Counted from the stretch's first letter, positions 8,473 to 17,566 are shown. The stretch: DNA of 27,369 bases from Leptospira ellisii (GCF_002811955.1 NZ_NPEF01000022.1:1-27369), one strand, 5' to 3'. The notes: generated from the sequence alone by a model not told the origin. Numbers and translations: made by a program.

Positions 8473-10191
8473 TCACAGATGAAGGTCGAATTCCGCCGGA
8501 AAACTCACCTTATATTTCAGTTTGATTTCCTGCTTTCGATTCGGGGGAAGTTCTACCTTCCATTCGAGGATGCCGGAATCCTTTCTTACTTCCGAATATC
8601 CCGGGGTCGTTCCGGGATCAACGCTGATCCTGACCGTCTCCACTCCCGAAACGGGAATCGATTCCTGAAACGACAGCGTTCTGGATTCTTTTCCGAAATT
8701 TTCCAACTCCACTCGGATCGATTTTTCGATCACCTTCGTTCCGGATAAAAGACCTTCCTTCGTCTGATTCGATTCCTTTCTATAAACCGCACGGATTTCG
8801 TTTTCGGATCCGAAAGAAATTTCCGCCTTTTCACCCGGGCTGATATAGCCGAAATTCGACGTTCCCACCATTCCCGCTTGTCGAAAAACGGCCGCCTCTC
8901 CCGGAAGAATCGGAAATCCGGATAAGTTCTTAAAACTACCTCGAATGAGCGGATAACGTTTCAGATTGGGCACGTATAACGCGCTAAAGGTGCCTTCCGT
9001 TTTAAAAGAGGAAAGCGATAATTTTTTCGATTCCTTTCTCGAAGGAAGGGTTACGGGTTTGGAATAACGGAATAAAAATCCGCTTCCCGACTCCTCGCTT
9101 TTACCGGGATTAGGATCGACGTTCGCCTCCGGAGATTCGACTTCGACCGAGTTTCCGATTTCGTTGGCCGCGCTTTGATTTTGAACGGCGATTAAACCGT
9201 CTTTGTCGGTCTGTTTTTTCTGGTCGTATAATCTTTGACTGGTCAACCTCGGTCTTCTTCCGCTCACGTCCGGACTGGATGTGGATAAGAGAAGATTGAT
9301 ATTGTTCCAATCCTCCCCGCTTTCCTGGACGATCTCCGCCAGGTATTCGAAGTCTATCTTTTCCCTGCCTTCCATTCGAACCGAATAGAAAGGTCTCCAG
9401 GAAACACCTCCGGTCTGATAGGTGAGATTCAGTTTCGCCTCTTGTTTTTCGGAGCCCGTAAAACTCACCAGAACCTTCGTCATTCGGGAGGATTTTTCCG
9501 AAAGGGAAAGAATGACCTCCAATTTGTCCTTGAGTTCGGAAAGTTTTTTGTGAAGATCCTTGATCGATCTATGGACTTCCTTGGAGGAACCCAGGGCCGC
9601 TTGAATCGCATTACGATTATTTAAAATAGATTGGAACCATTTTTTGGACTCGGATTCGTTCTTTTTATAGAACAGATTCCTGGAAATCATATCCGCGAGT
9701 TTGAGTCTCGTATCGGTCAGGATTTTTTTAAGATTCCTCAAATTGGAATCCTTACTTTCGTAACCTTCGATTTCCTTTTCCACGACACGGATCTGTTTCT
9801 GCAAATCCAACGCCTCCGCATTGTGAATGATCGCGCCCGTCTCTATCCAAGTGCTCGAACCGACCACCGAAGAGCCCGCAAGATCGACGGAAGCGACCAA
9901 GGATTCGTCCTTGAGTTGAACCGGAAGATTACGGATCAATAATTCGTTTACTCCCGGTTCGAGATTGATTTTCCCGCTTCGCAACACGCCCGCGGAGGAT
10001 TCGTATAAGGTCACGTCCTGAACCTTTAGTTCCACTTCCTTCGCGGAAAGAGAAATCGCGAAGAACAAACAGGAAACCGCGCCTAATTTTCCGGCTCCTC
10101 GATGAATTCGGATAAGGAGATTTTTCGAGGTCGGTTTTACTCGGACCTTTACTATACGTTCGAGAATTTCTTTCGTAAAAAGGACGATCAT
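8473..10191 (-). CDS. DUF4139-family (mucoidy inhibitor MuiA-like) exported protein, paralogue 2
   Basis: The protein has an N-terminal hydrophobic export signal, then a DUF4140-like beta domain (VQDVTLYESSAGVLRSGKINL). A coiled coil rich in Lys, Glu and Leu covers about residues 120-230. The C-terminal DUF4139 domain contains LNLTYQTGGVSWRPFYSVRM, then EDWNNINLLLSTSSPDVSG, and ends ELPPNRKQEIKLKYKVSFP. No enzymatic motif is known for the family. I choose ATG 10191 (572 residues) over GTG 10209, because GGGAGG (10200-10205 on the minus strand) lies 8 bases before it. With this start the gene begins 1 base after the stop of its paralogue, so the two are coupled. The C-terminal half shares its layout with the upstream gene, which suggests an old tandem duplication. 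Confidence 0.9.
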   Translation of the reverse strand: MIVLFTKEILERIVKVRVKPTSKNLLIRIHRGAGKLGAVSCLFFAISLSAKEVELKVQDVTLYESSAGVLRSGKINLEPGVNELLIRNLPVQLKDESLVASVDLAGSSVVGSSTWIETGAIIHNAEALDLQKQIRVVEKEIEGYESKDSNLRNLKKILTDTRLKLADMISRNLFYKKNESESKKWFQSILNNRNAIQAALGSSKEVHRSIKDLHKKLSELKDKLEVILSLSEKSSRMTKVLVSFTGSEKQEAKLNLTYQTGGVSWRPFYSVRMEGREKIDFEYLAEIVQESGEDWNNINLLLSTSSPDVSGRRPRLTSQRLYDQKKQTDKDGLIAVQNQSAANEIGNSVEVESPEANVDPNPGKSEESGSGFLFRYSKPVTLPSRKESKKLSLSSFKTEGTFSALYVPNLKRYPLIRGSFKNLSGFPILPGEAAVFRQAGMVGTSNFGYISPGEKAEISFGSENEIRAVYRKESNQTKEGLLSGTKVIEKSIRVELENFGKESRTLSFQESIPVSGVETVRISVDPGTTPGYSEVRKDSGILEWKVELPPNRKQEIKLKYKVSFPAEFDLHL

Positions 10192-10192
10192 C

Positions 10193-12316
10193 TTAGTAAC
10201 CTCCCGCACCGGGCGTTCTGATAAGTCTGTTTTCGGAAGGATAACTTACGGAATATTCGTATTCTATAATCTTTTTCCCCCCCGGAGCAAGATCCGTTTT
10301 GTATGTCAAAATCCCTTCTTCGTTTTTTTCCGGAACGTCCTTACCAGCTTCGAACCTGATTTCTACGCTATCGTCCACCGTATAGGGAATACGATCGATC
10401 AAAGTCACCGCCGCGTTTCTTTTTTTACGGTTTCGAATTTCCAAACTGACCTTGTATTTGATCTTGGTACGCGAGGAAATCACGCCTTCCTTTTGTTCGA
10501 AGGAAGTTTCCCTACGTACGACCGTGATATCGCGATCCTGTCCGAGCTCCATCCGAATGGCTTCCCCTGGTTTACTGACTCCCAGCACCGTGTTTCCCAA
10601 AAGCGTATTTCCGGAAAAAACCTCCATAGGACCGGCTAACAACGGTTCGCCGTCAGCGTTGGCCGATTCCACTGTGAGATAAGCGCCCGGACCCGCAACG
10701 GGAGAAGCCGCGTATCCCGGAGTCAACGAGAGGGATTTCTTCTTTAGAAAAACCTTATTTAGCGATCGATCGGACGGAATCGTCTCCGAAATTCCCGAGG
10801 AATACTGATAATCGAAACCTTCCAAAGGAGAGGGCGGAATCAAACCTCCGGGGACCTTTTGCGATGACAATATCAAACTTCCTTTACGCAGCAGATCTTC
10901 CGTGTACGTTTCCAGGGAATTCAATTCCTTACGCGAAAAGTCCGAAAGTTTGGAGAATTTTTTCAACGCCTCTTGTCCGTAATAGTTGGCTTGATCGTAC
11001 TGACCGTTCTTAAAGTTGTATTGCTGATTGGCCAAATCGTTTTTAAGCTGATTGAGATTCTCCTCGGTCCTCAAAGAGTTGGCCCGGTTGTTATAATTCT
11101 GTTCGATGATCTGCCTGGATTGTTCCATCGGAGCGGGAGAAGGTTTGCTCATTACGGAACCGCTTTGCGCGTATCCGTCGGCCTTGGAAGAAGGCGCTAC
11201 GCGTTTGCTTTTTTTCTTGGCTTCTTCCTTGGTTTTTTCTCGAGCCGCTCCCGCGGAAAGGGAAGAATCGTCGTTGCGGACATTATAAGCCGTCTCTTCG
11301 TCGTTAGCCGCCGCTTCGGCCTGAATTTTGAGATCGTCCACGGTGGATTGCGTTTGAATTCTCCATTCCCGAACGACCGGAAGATCGATGTCGAGATCCG
11401 GATTGGAAGCGGTAAAAAATAATTTTACCTTTTCCCAATCCTCTCCGGTATCGTTACGAACCAAAGCGAACCATCTCAATTCCCCGCTTCTGGATTCGTC
11501 CGTGAGCTGGAGAGAATAACGGGGAAACCAACTCGCTCCGGGAATCAGATATTTGTATTCGACCAATGCGTCCGATTCCTCTTCGGATTCCGTTTCAAGA
11601 TACAATTCCTTTTTTCGTTTGGATTCCAATCTCCCGAGATGATCCAAACGCGCGTCGACGACCAAACCCTCTTCCCGCACCTGATCCAGGATCTCCAGTT
11701 TCTTTTGTCGAGCGGCGGATAATTGCTGAAGATGTTCCTGATATTGTTTTTGAAAACCGGACAGGAATTCCGGATCGGCCACGTCTTCCTGATGAAACTG
11801 GTCTCCTCTGAGTACGGGAGAGATTTTTACGATCGACTTTTCTTCGTCGATCAACTCCTGTATTTCGTTGCTCAACAATTCGATCTGATCGTTCAAAGTT
11901 TCCTGTCGCTTTAACAAGATTGCGATCTCTTTGGTTCTCGCTTTTCGCTGGACCGAAATTTTTCCCCGGATTCCGCGGATCTTGATCTTACCGGAGGAAT
12001 CCGGAAAACGGACCGATATCGTTCTTTCCGAAACCTGTTCCGGAATTTCGCCGATAAAAACCTCCGAACTGCCCGCCTTAATTTTCGTTTTCAAGCTCCG
12101 CGTCACATACGCGAAGCTGGAATAAAGGACTACGGATTGGATTCTGGAACGATCCGTTTTTTCGGGACCGGCAGCAAGAGAGATGCCTGCCGTCGAGGAA
12201 TCGGCCCCCGAATCCTCGTCCTGACTTTGGATCGGATGTAGAAGAATCGAAGAAGCGAGTAAAAAAATCGGAAATAATTTTTTTTCTATTTTTAACGCAA
12301 AAAGGGATCGTAACAT
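10193..12316 (-). CDS. DUF4139-family (mucoidy inhibitor MuiA-like) exported protein, paralogue 1
   Basis: This 707-residue protein has a signal peptide (about 1-31, ending HPIQSQ). It has a DUF4140-like N-domain (SVVLYSSFAYVTRSLKTKI), a coiled coil at about 110-220, and a DUF4139 core with LVEYKYLIPGASWFPRYSLQL and GEDWEKVKLFFTASNPDLDI. The core is interrupted by a low-complexity insert of about 150 residues, at roughly 330-480. The insert is rich in Lys, Ala, Gln and Asn and contains QLKNDLANQQYNFKNGQYDQ, which looks like a TPR-type helix pair. The C-terminus LAPGGKKIIEYEYSVSYPSE matches the paralogue's end. The start is ATG at 12316 with GGAG about 10 bases upstream. The role is unknown; periplasmic or surface assembly is a guess from the export signal and the neighbouring VWA protein. 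Confidence 0.9.
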   Translation of the reverse strand: MLRSLFALKIEKKLFPIFLLASSILLHPIQSQDEDSGADSSTAGISLAAGPEKTDRSRIQSVVLYSSFAYVTRSLKTKIKAGSSEVFIGEIPEQVSERTISVRFPDSSGKIKIRGIRGKISVQRKARTKEIAILLKRQETLNDQIELLSNEIQELIDEEKSIVKISPVLRGDQFHQEDVADPEFLSGFQKQYQEHLQQLSAARQKKLEILDQVREEGLVVDARLDHLGRLESKRKKELYLETESEEESDALVEYKYLIPGASWFPRYSLQLTDESRSGELRWFALVRNDTGEDWEKVKLFFTASNPDLDIDLPVVREWRIQTQSTVDDLKIQAEAAANDEETAYNVRNDDSSLSAGAAREKTKEEAKKKSKRVAPSSKADGYAQSGSVMSKPSPAPMEQSRQIIEQNYNNRANSLRTEENLNQLKNDLANQQYNFKNGQYDQANYYGQEALKKFSKLSDFSRKELNSLETYTEDLLRKGSLILSSQKVPGGLIPPSPLEGFDYQYSSGISETIPSDRSLNKVFLKKKSLSLTPGYAASPVAGPGAYLTVESANADGEPLLAGPMEVFSGNTLLGNTVLGVSKPGEAIRMELGQDRDITVVRRETSFEQKEGVISSRTKIKYKVSLEIRNRKKRNAAVTLIDRIPYTVDDSVEIRFEAGKDVPEKNEEGILTYKTDLAPGGKKIIEYEYSVSYPSENRLIRTPGAGGY

Positions 12317-12413
12317 ACGGCGTCGTCTCCAGGAAACCGGGTCTCTTTCTCCACGAAAAGAAACTCCGGTTCCCGAGTCGGGTCAACCGTTTTCCCGATC
12401 GAAGGAAAGAGCT

Positions 12414-13715
12414 CTAAAACGTGCTTTGTGTTTGGGTTTTTTGACCGTTAACGCTGAAGAATCGTTTCTGACTGATCAAAAAACCGCCCAAAATTCCTAA
12501 GGAAACGATCGATCCGATCTGTAGAATCCGGGGAAGAGCGGAAATCCATTCCCCGCTCAAAACGAGCCGGAGTTTTTCGACGCCGGCGAAGTCCATAGGA
12601 AGCAGGAATGAAATCATGACGATGGAACTCATCCTTACGATTTCCGAGATCATTCCGCTCGTTTTAGTTTCGAAAATCGCGCTGATGTTCCAAAAGGTCC
12701 AAAGGATATAAAATCCCAAAACGGACATTTCCAAAAGCGGAAGTTCCTTCTTGAATTCTATATAAATCATCGAGCCGCCGACCCCCAGAACGAATTGAAC
12801 GGCGGAGTAAGTCATCAAACTCGGTGGAATTTCAGTATTAAACTTTTTGTATGTCTTTTTGTCGATTTCTGGAGGAGCCTTAAATTCTCCTATATCGGAA
12901 GGAAGCCAGCCCGGAGGTTTGAACCAAACGGCGATTTTGTCCCTCCAACGTTTCGTTCTCCAGGATATCGCGAGCAGATCCTCGAAATGATGGATCTGTG
13001 CGTGAACCGGACTCCAAGTCTGAAGCGGTTTTACGATGCCGTAAATCGGTTCATCCTCCTCTTCGATAAAGGTTCCCAGCATACGATCCCAGATCGAAAA
13101 GGTTCCGGCGTAGTTTTTATCTATGTATTTGGGATTCCGCGCGTGATGGACCCTGTGTTGGGAAGGAGTGTTCAAGACGTATTCCAAAATTCCCAATTTA
13201 CCGATCAGACGCGTATGAATCCAAAATTGATAAGCGAAATTAATCTGGATACAAAGCACGAACATCAGCGGGGAAAAACCTATCACGGCCAGAGGAAGAT
13301 AAAATGGAAGAGAGAACAGATTCTGAAATACCCCCTGCCGTAACGCGACGGTATAATTGTAATCCTCGCTTTGATGATGGGCCACATGCGACGCCCAAAA
13401 AACGTTGATCTCGTGTCCGAAACGATGATACCAATAATAGAAAAAATCCGCCAACACATAACAGGCGATCCATCCCCAAACGGAAGTATTCGATATTTGG
13501 AAAATTCCGAAATTCTTATATACCCATGCGTAGACCGAAACGAGTCCGACCGTGATAAAAACGGCGAACACCTGCATATAAATCCCGGCCGTCAGATTAC
13601 TGACGGAATCCTTAAAACGGTAGACCGGTTTTTTGGTCGCGTATCCTGCGATCAGTTCGACCGCCAAGAGCACGAAAAAAACGGGAGTGATCAACTCGAT
13701 CAGATTTTTTTCCAT
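12414..13715 (-). CDS. fatty acid hydroxylase superfamily membrane protein, alkylglycerol monooxygenase-like
   Basis: The 433-residue integral membrane protein carries the di-iron histidine motifs of the sterol desaturase/fatty acid hydroxylase superfamily: WYHRFGHE (HxxxH), HVAHHQSEDYN (HxxHH) and QHRVHHARN (HxxHH). Beyond these, SEDYNYTVALRQGVFQ, FAYQFWIHT, NTPSQHRVHHARNPKYIDKN and FSIWDRMLGTF match what I recall of human alkylglycerol monooxygenase (TMEM195) much better than sterol desaturases. The length and the extra C-terminal group of membrane helices (about residues 300-420) also fit that enzyme. Alkylglycerol monooxygenase splits the ether bond of alkyl-glycerol lipids, using tetrahydrobiopterin. 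The same reaction here is inference. The start is ATG with AAGGA 8 bases upstream. It lies downstream of a FadL-type porin on the same strand, 215 bases away. Confidence 0.9.
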   Translation of the reverse strand: MEKNLIELITPVFFVLLAVELIAGYATKKPVYRFKDSVSNLTAGIYMQVFAVFITVGLVSVYAWVYKNFGIFQISNTSVWGWIACYVLADFFYYWYHRFGHEINVFWASHVAHHQSEDYNYTVALRQGVFQNLFSLPFYLPLAVIGFSPLMFVLCIQINFAYQFWIHTRLIGKLGILEYVLNTPSQHRVHHARNPKYIDKNYAGTFSIWDRMLGTFIEEEDEPIYGIVKPLQTWSPVHAQIHHFEDLLAISWRTKRWRDKIAVWFKPPGWLPSDIGEFKAPPEIDKKTYKKFNTEIPPSLMTYSAVQFVLGVGGSMIYIEFKKELPLLEMSVLGFYILWTFWNISAIFETKTSGMISEIVRMSSIVMISFLLPMDFAGVEKLRLVLSGEWISALPRILQIGSIVSLGILGGFLISQKRFFSVNGQKTQTQSTF

Positions 13716-13812
13716 ATTCGCTTTTCCTTTTGGTGTTTGGAAAAAATCGCCTCTTGTTCGGAGTTCCGACCAAACGACAACTCAACGACGAAGCCGAATT
13801 CTTTCCCAAAAA

Positions 13813-13841
13813 ATTGACTCTGTAGCGAACGCTCGTGTCAA
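13813..13841 (-). promoter_or_regulatory. possible promoter and overlapping dyad upstream of the AGMO-like gene
   Basis: On the minus strand a perfect -35 box TTGACA (13836-13841) is followed after 17 bases by GTCAAT (13813-13818), a poor -10. TTGAC (13814-13818) and GTCAA (13837-13841) are also inverted repeats about 23 bases apart centre to centre, which could be an operator overlapping the promoter. The site is about 100 bases upstream of the ATG at 13715. Confidence 0.3.
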
Positions 13842-13930
13842 CAAAAAAGGCTCCATTTTCGAAATCTTGGAATATCGGACGTTATGAATAAATCGATTTT
13901 TTTATAACTTGAGGAGTAACCACTCTGAGC

Positions 13931-15451
13931 TCAAAAGAAAACGGTCATAGAAACCCCAACGCTCCAAATATAACCTCCGTACGAATAATTCGGATTTCTT
14001 TCCGTAGGATTGTATTTATTCACTTCCACGGCCTTGAGTTGGTGATTTTCCACGACCAGGTCGAAGACGATCGGTTTTCTCAAACGATTCATGAATCGGA
14101 ACGTGGTAGGGCTGAATATATAAGAAAATCCTAAACTAAATATGTTGCGATCTGAATCCATCCAGTTGTTCGTTCCCGGCATCGACGGAAGCGGTGTGGG
14201 ACGCGTGGCAAATCCGAATCTCGTTTTTAAAAATTTGAAAAGCGCATATTCAGCGCCGATACGAAAGTTCGTCGTATCGTGCAGGTAAAAAGCTTCGGAA
14301 TATTTTTCTTTGATTCTAGAAACCTTAAACTGGCTCCAAATTTCGCGGTTGGCGTCGAAACTCAACACGAGCCGGTCATTGGGACGAAACGCGATTCCAT
14401 AGGAAAAAATCCTCGGATTAAATCCGTCCAGGATCGCAAGATCGAAGTCCAATTGAATTCCGAGTACCGTCGCCTGTGCTCTCGCAGGAACCGGATCGAC
14501 CTGCATCAGCGTTTCCCGTTTGTAGGACGCGCCCAAGCTGAACTTTCCGTAAGTGAATTGTAAACCGTATGTCGGATTCACCAAAGGTTTTACGGTCAAT
14601 ATCACCTGCGAATTCGGAGAAACCGGATCGGGAGAAATGGGAACGTCCTTCATCAAAATACTTCCGCTTCCGCCGGCGAGCGCCGTAAAACCGATTCCTG
14701 CAAAAATTCTGTCCTTCCAGATTTCCAAACCGAGACCGCCCATAACGGTGGGTCGTTCGTTGCTCACTCCCTGTTGCAGATAACGCGGCACCGTGGGATT
14801 TTGATCGTTTATCGTGAGAAGATTTCCCGAACCGGGCACAAGAGCGTTGATTCCGAATCGAATTCCGCGATTGATATCGAACATGTCGTTCAGATTGAGG
14901 GTAAGTCCCAAACCCGCAAAGCTGTCGTGGATTTTGTCTATACTCTGACTTCGAGGGGCAGTCGTATGTGAAGTCGGATTGGCGTAGTGATACTGAAACG
15001 TGACCTCATGAACGCTTCGTTCGGGACGATTGAGGGGTTTGTATTTAAAAACCTCCTTGGTAAATCCTTCCTTGGTATCCGTCCAAAGTCGTTTGTACCA
15101 TGGCCCGGTGGCTACGATCGGTTGGGTAGAAGGATCCGCGGTCGCAGGATCGGGAATTTGTGCGGAAGAAGTTGCATCCTTATTTTCAGGAGATTCCTGT
15201 TCCTTACTTCTGGCCTCTTTTTCGATGGCAGCGAGAATCAAATCTCCTTCCGACAAACGGCCTAAACCCGCAGGATTATAAAAAACCGCCGAGGAATTGT
15301 TTACGATTGCGGTCACCGCGCTTCCCATTCCAGCCGCCGCAGGATGTGCACCGTAAATATCGCCGTAACTTCCCGCAGAAAGCTCGTGCCCAAAAACGAT
15401 TCCGATAAGTACACCGATCTCTAGGGTTCTTTTTAACTTTAAATTTTTCAA
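13931..15451 (-). CDS. FadL/OMPP1/TodX-type outer membrane transport protein
   Basis: The 506-residue protein has a signal peptide (cleavage probably after ELSA, about residue 26). The mature start contains GAHPAAAGMGSAVTAIVNNSSAVFYNPAGL, which matches the FadL hatch-domain motif ending in NPAGL. The rest alternates as beta strands and ends in the aromatic residues TVFF, typical of outer-membrane barrels. FadL proteins carry long-chain fatty acids or other hydrophobic compounds across the outer membrane. An insert rich in Glu, Ser, Pro and Ala at about residues 77-115 is unusual and may be a surface or plug loop. The start codon is TTG at 15451, preceded by AGGGTAGG. The cargo is unknown; the AGMO-like gene downstream points to lipids. 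Confidence 0.9.
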   Translation of the reverse strand: MKNLKLKRTLEIGVLIGIVFGHELSAGSYGDIYGAHPAAAGMGSAVTAIVNNSSAVFYNPAGLGRLSEGDLILAAIEKEARSKEQESPENKDATSSAQIPDPATADPSTQPIVATGPWYKRLWTDTKEGFTKEVFKYKPLNRPERSVHEVTFQYHYANPTSHTTAPRSQSIDKIHDSFAGLGLTLNLNDMFDINRGIRFGINALVPGSGNLLTINDQNPTVPRYLQQGVSNERPTVMGGLGLEIWKDRIFAGIGFTALAGGSGSILMKDVPISPDPVSPNSQVILTVKPLVNPTYGLQFTYGKFSLGASYKRETLMQVDPVPARAQATVLGIQLDFDLAILDGFNPRIFSYGIAFRPNDRLVLSFDANREIWSQFKVSRIKEKYSEAFYLHDTTNFRIGAEYALFKFLKTRFGFATRPTPLPSMPGTNNWMDSDRNIFSLGFSYIFSPTTFRFMNRLRKPIVFDLVVENHQLKAVEVNKYNPTERNPNYSYGGYIWSVGVSMTVFF

Positions 15452-15637
15452 TTTCGCCTACCCTCTTTCCGTTTCGAAATGAAAGAAAGATACAATTCCG
15501 CAAAAACCGGTTTCTAATTTTATTATTAAATACCAGTTGTTTTTAAAAAGTATGGGGTATTTTATAAGCTGGGGATAAAAAGTCCAGAAAAATATCGAAA
15601 AAATTAGAGCGTACGCTACAATGAGGAATTTTCGCCA

Positions 15638-17500
15638 TTATTTTCGAAAAGGCGCCGATTTGGAAAGTTTCGGAAACGTATTTTCAAAGTAAATTTTCAT
15701 CAAATCGGCAAAACGCAAATAACCGATGAAGGTTCCCTTTTCCAAAATCGCAATTTTATCCAGATCCTGATCGATCAAGGATTTGAGTAGACCAGCTAAC
15801 GAATCTTCGGGACCTCCGAAGGGTGCTTCGGTATCGGTAACATCGCCGACCGTGATTAAATTGCCGGCCGCACTTCTGGATTCCAAAGTATGTCTGGCTT
15901 TTCGTAGCGACAAAATTCCCAGATAACGGTTCTCCCGATTCAAAACGATGTAATCGCTGGCTTGGATTTTCAACGCCTCCTCTTCCAACTCCGAAAGAAG
16001 CCTGTCCTCGAACGTTACGGCGATCTTTCGCAGACGATCCCGATAGGAGTTCACCGATAATTCCTCTAAAAAGTCGCGGTTCATATCCCAAAAATGGGCC
16101 GGAGATTGAAAGCGGGTTTCTTTCTGCGCCTTATACAAACTCAGTTTATGACTTAAAACGAAAGTCAAAATCGAAACCACCATCAACGGGGGCAAGAGCG
16201 TATAACTTCCTATCATTTCGCAGATCATTATCATTCCTGCGATGGGAGCGCTGGCCACTCCGGCGTAAAAAGCCCCCATTCCTACGAGTATGAACGAGGT
16301 CACAGAAAGATCCGGATACATTAGAATTTTCGCAAGCGTTCCCACGCCGCCGCCGAGCATTCCTCCGATGAATAGGGAAGGTCCGAACATCCCCGCGGAA
16401 CCGCCGGTTCCGATCGTAAACGAAGTGGTTATCATCTTCATTCCTGCGAGGATGAAAAAAAGAAAAACCAACCAAAGTCCGGTATTACGGTACAAAGCCG
16501 AAAATATACCCTGGGTTCCGACAGGGTCTTTTCCGTCCAGAGCGACCTGAAGTATTCCCGCTCCGGTTCCGATCGTTTCCGGAAGAAAAAGCCCCACCGT
16601 TCCGACGACAATTCCGCCTAACGCAGGTTTTATGATCGGAGATATCCGTAGTCCGGCGGAATAACTTTGAACCCGTCTGAAGAAACGGATGAAGACGTCC
16701 CCGCAAATAAAACACAAAACGCCTAAAGCAAGATAAAATATCAAATCGGTATAGCGGCTGAATTCCGTATCCGCGACGCGGTATACGGTCTTAAATCCGT
16801 TTAACGCGGAATATACGAGATACGCGGAAACGGACGATATGATACAGGGAATCAGGGAGTCGCTTTCGATGTCCTCGCGATAGATCATTTCCACGGAAGT
16901 GAGCGCGCCGCCCAAAGGAGCGTGAAAGATCGCTCCCAGACCTCCTGCGGTCCCCGCCAAAAGAAGCGTCCTCCTGGCTCTGGCGCCCGCTTTTAACAAC
17001 GTAGCCAACAAAGAACCGAAACCCGCTCCGATCTGGGAAATGGGTCCTTCCTTTCCTCCGCTTCCGCCGCTTGCGAGCGTGAAGATCGTGGCCGCCGATT
17101 TGATGAGTGAAACGACCGGGTTCATTTTGCCTTCGCGATTGTGAAAGGAATCAATCATCGCGTCGGAACCGGTCCCTCCCGATTCGGGTGAAAATTTATT
17201 GACGATCCAACCGGTGAGCAAGCCGCCCAAAATCGGAAGCAGAAAAAGAAACCAAGGCCGGTATTCGTCCGTAAAGGGGATTCCCCAATTCAAAACGTCT
17301 TCGGATTCCACCAAAAATTCCCCGGAGGCGTGGGGCAAAGTCAGACCTGCGGCCCTATCCAGAAAAAGATATTCGCATACCGCAAGAATACGGGAGAAGA
17401 GAAACGCTCCAAGTCCGGAAACGATGCCGGTCAAAATACAATAGAAGTATAAGGACCTTCTACCGCTGATTCTAAACAAAGGTTGTTTCGTCTGTTCCAT
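15638..17500 (-). CDS. CLC-family chloride channel/transporter with C-terminal CBS domains
   Basis: The 620-residue inner-membrane protein has the CLC selectivity motifs GSGGKEGP (external gating Glu) at about residue 145 and GGSAGMFGPSLFIGG (GxFxP) at about 370. About the last 150 residues form a CBS pair (VTFEDRLLSELEEEALKI and DSLAGLLKSLIDQDLDKIAIL) that usually senses nucleotides. The stretch FHAPLGGALTSVEMIYRED aligns with the segment that in E. coli CLC holds two consecutive Glu. Here only the first is kept, and the position of the proton-pathway Glu203 is Met. This suggests a passive channel or altered proton coupling. The first anion motif (GSGIP in E. coli) is replaced by SGGTGSD. 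The start is ATG; the Shine-Dalgarno is weak. It lies 66 bases downstream of the CPBP-linked membrane protein. Confidence 0.93.
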   Translation of the reverse strand: MEQTKQPLFRISGRRSLYFYCILTGIVSGLGAFLFSRILAVCEYLFLDRAAGLTLPHASGEFLVESEDVLNWGIPFTDEYRPWFLFLLPILGGLLTGWIVNKFSPESGGTGSDAMIDSFHNREGKMNPVVSLIKSAATIFTLASGGSGGKEGPISQIGAGFGSLLATLLKAGARARRTLLLAGTAGGLGAIFHAPLGGALTSVEMIYREDIESDSLIPCIISSVSAYLVYSALNGFKTVYRVADTEFSRYTDLIFYLALGVLCFICGDVFIRFFRRVQSYSAGLRISPIIKPALGGIVVGTVGLFLPETIGTGAGILQVALDGKDPVGTQGIFSALYRNTGLWLVFLFFILAGMKMITTSFTIGTGGSAGMFGPSLFIGGMLGGGVGTLAKILMYPDLSVTSFILVGMGAFYAGVASAPIAGMIMICEMIGSYTLLPPLMVVSILTFVLSHKLSLYKAQKETRFQSPAHFWDMNRDFLEELSVNSYRDRLRKIAVTFEDRLLSELEEEALKIQASDYIVLNRENRYLGILSLRKARHTLESRSAAGNLITVGDVTDTEAPFGGPEDSLAGLLKSLIDQDLDKIAILEKGTFIGYLRFADLMKIYFENTFPKLSKSAPFRK

Positions 17501-17566
17501 CTTTGTAAGGATCGAAATTCCTACCTACGAAAGGAAATCACGACATAGTTCTCCGAGAGGCCGGAA

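Noticed and set aside
10192..10209. GTG start of the second DUF4139 gene
   Set aside because: GGGAGG is correctly spaced for ATG 10191 and would fall inside the reading frame if GTG were used.
15598..15617. Palindrome AGCGTACGCT followed on the minus strand by a T-run, as a terminator after the CLC gene
   Set aside because: The stem is only 4-5 base pairs with a very tight loop; it is too weak to call.
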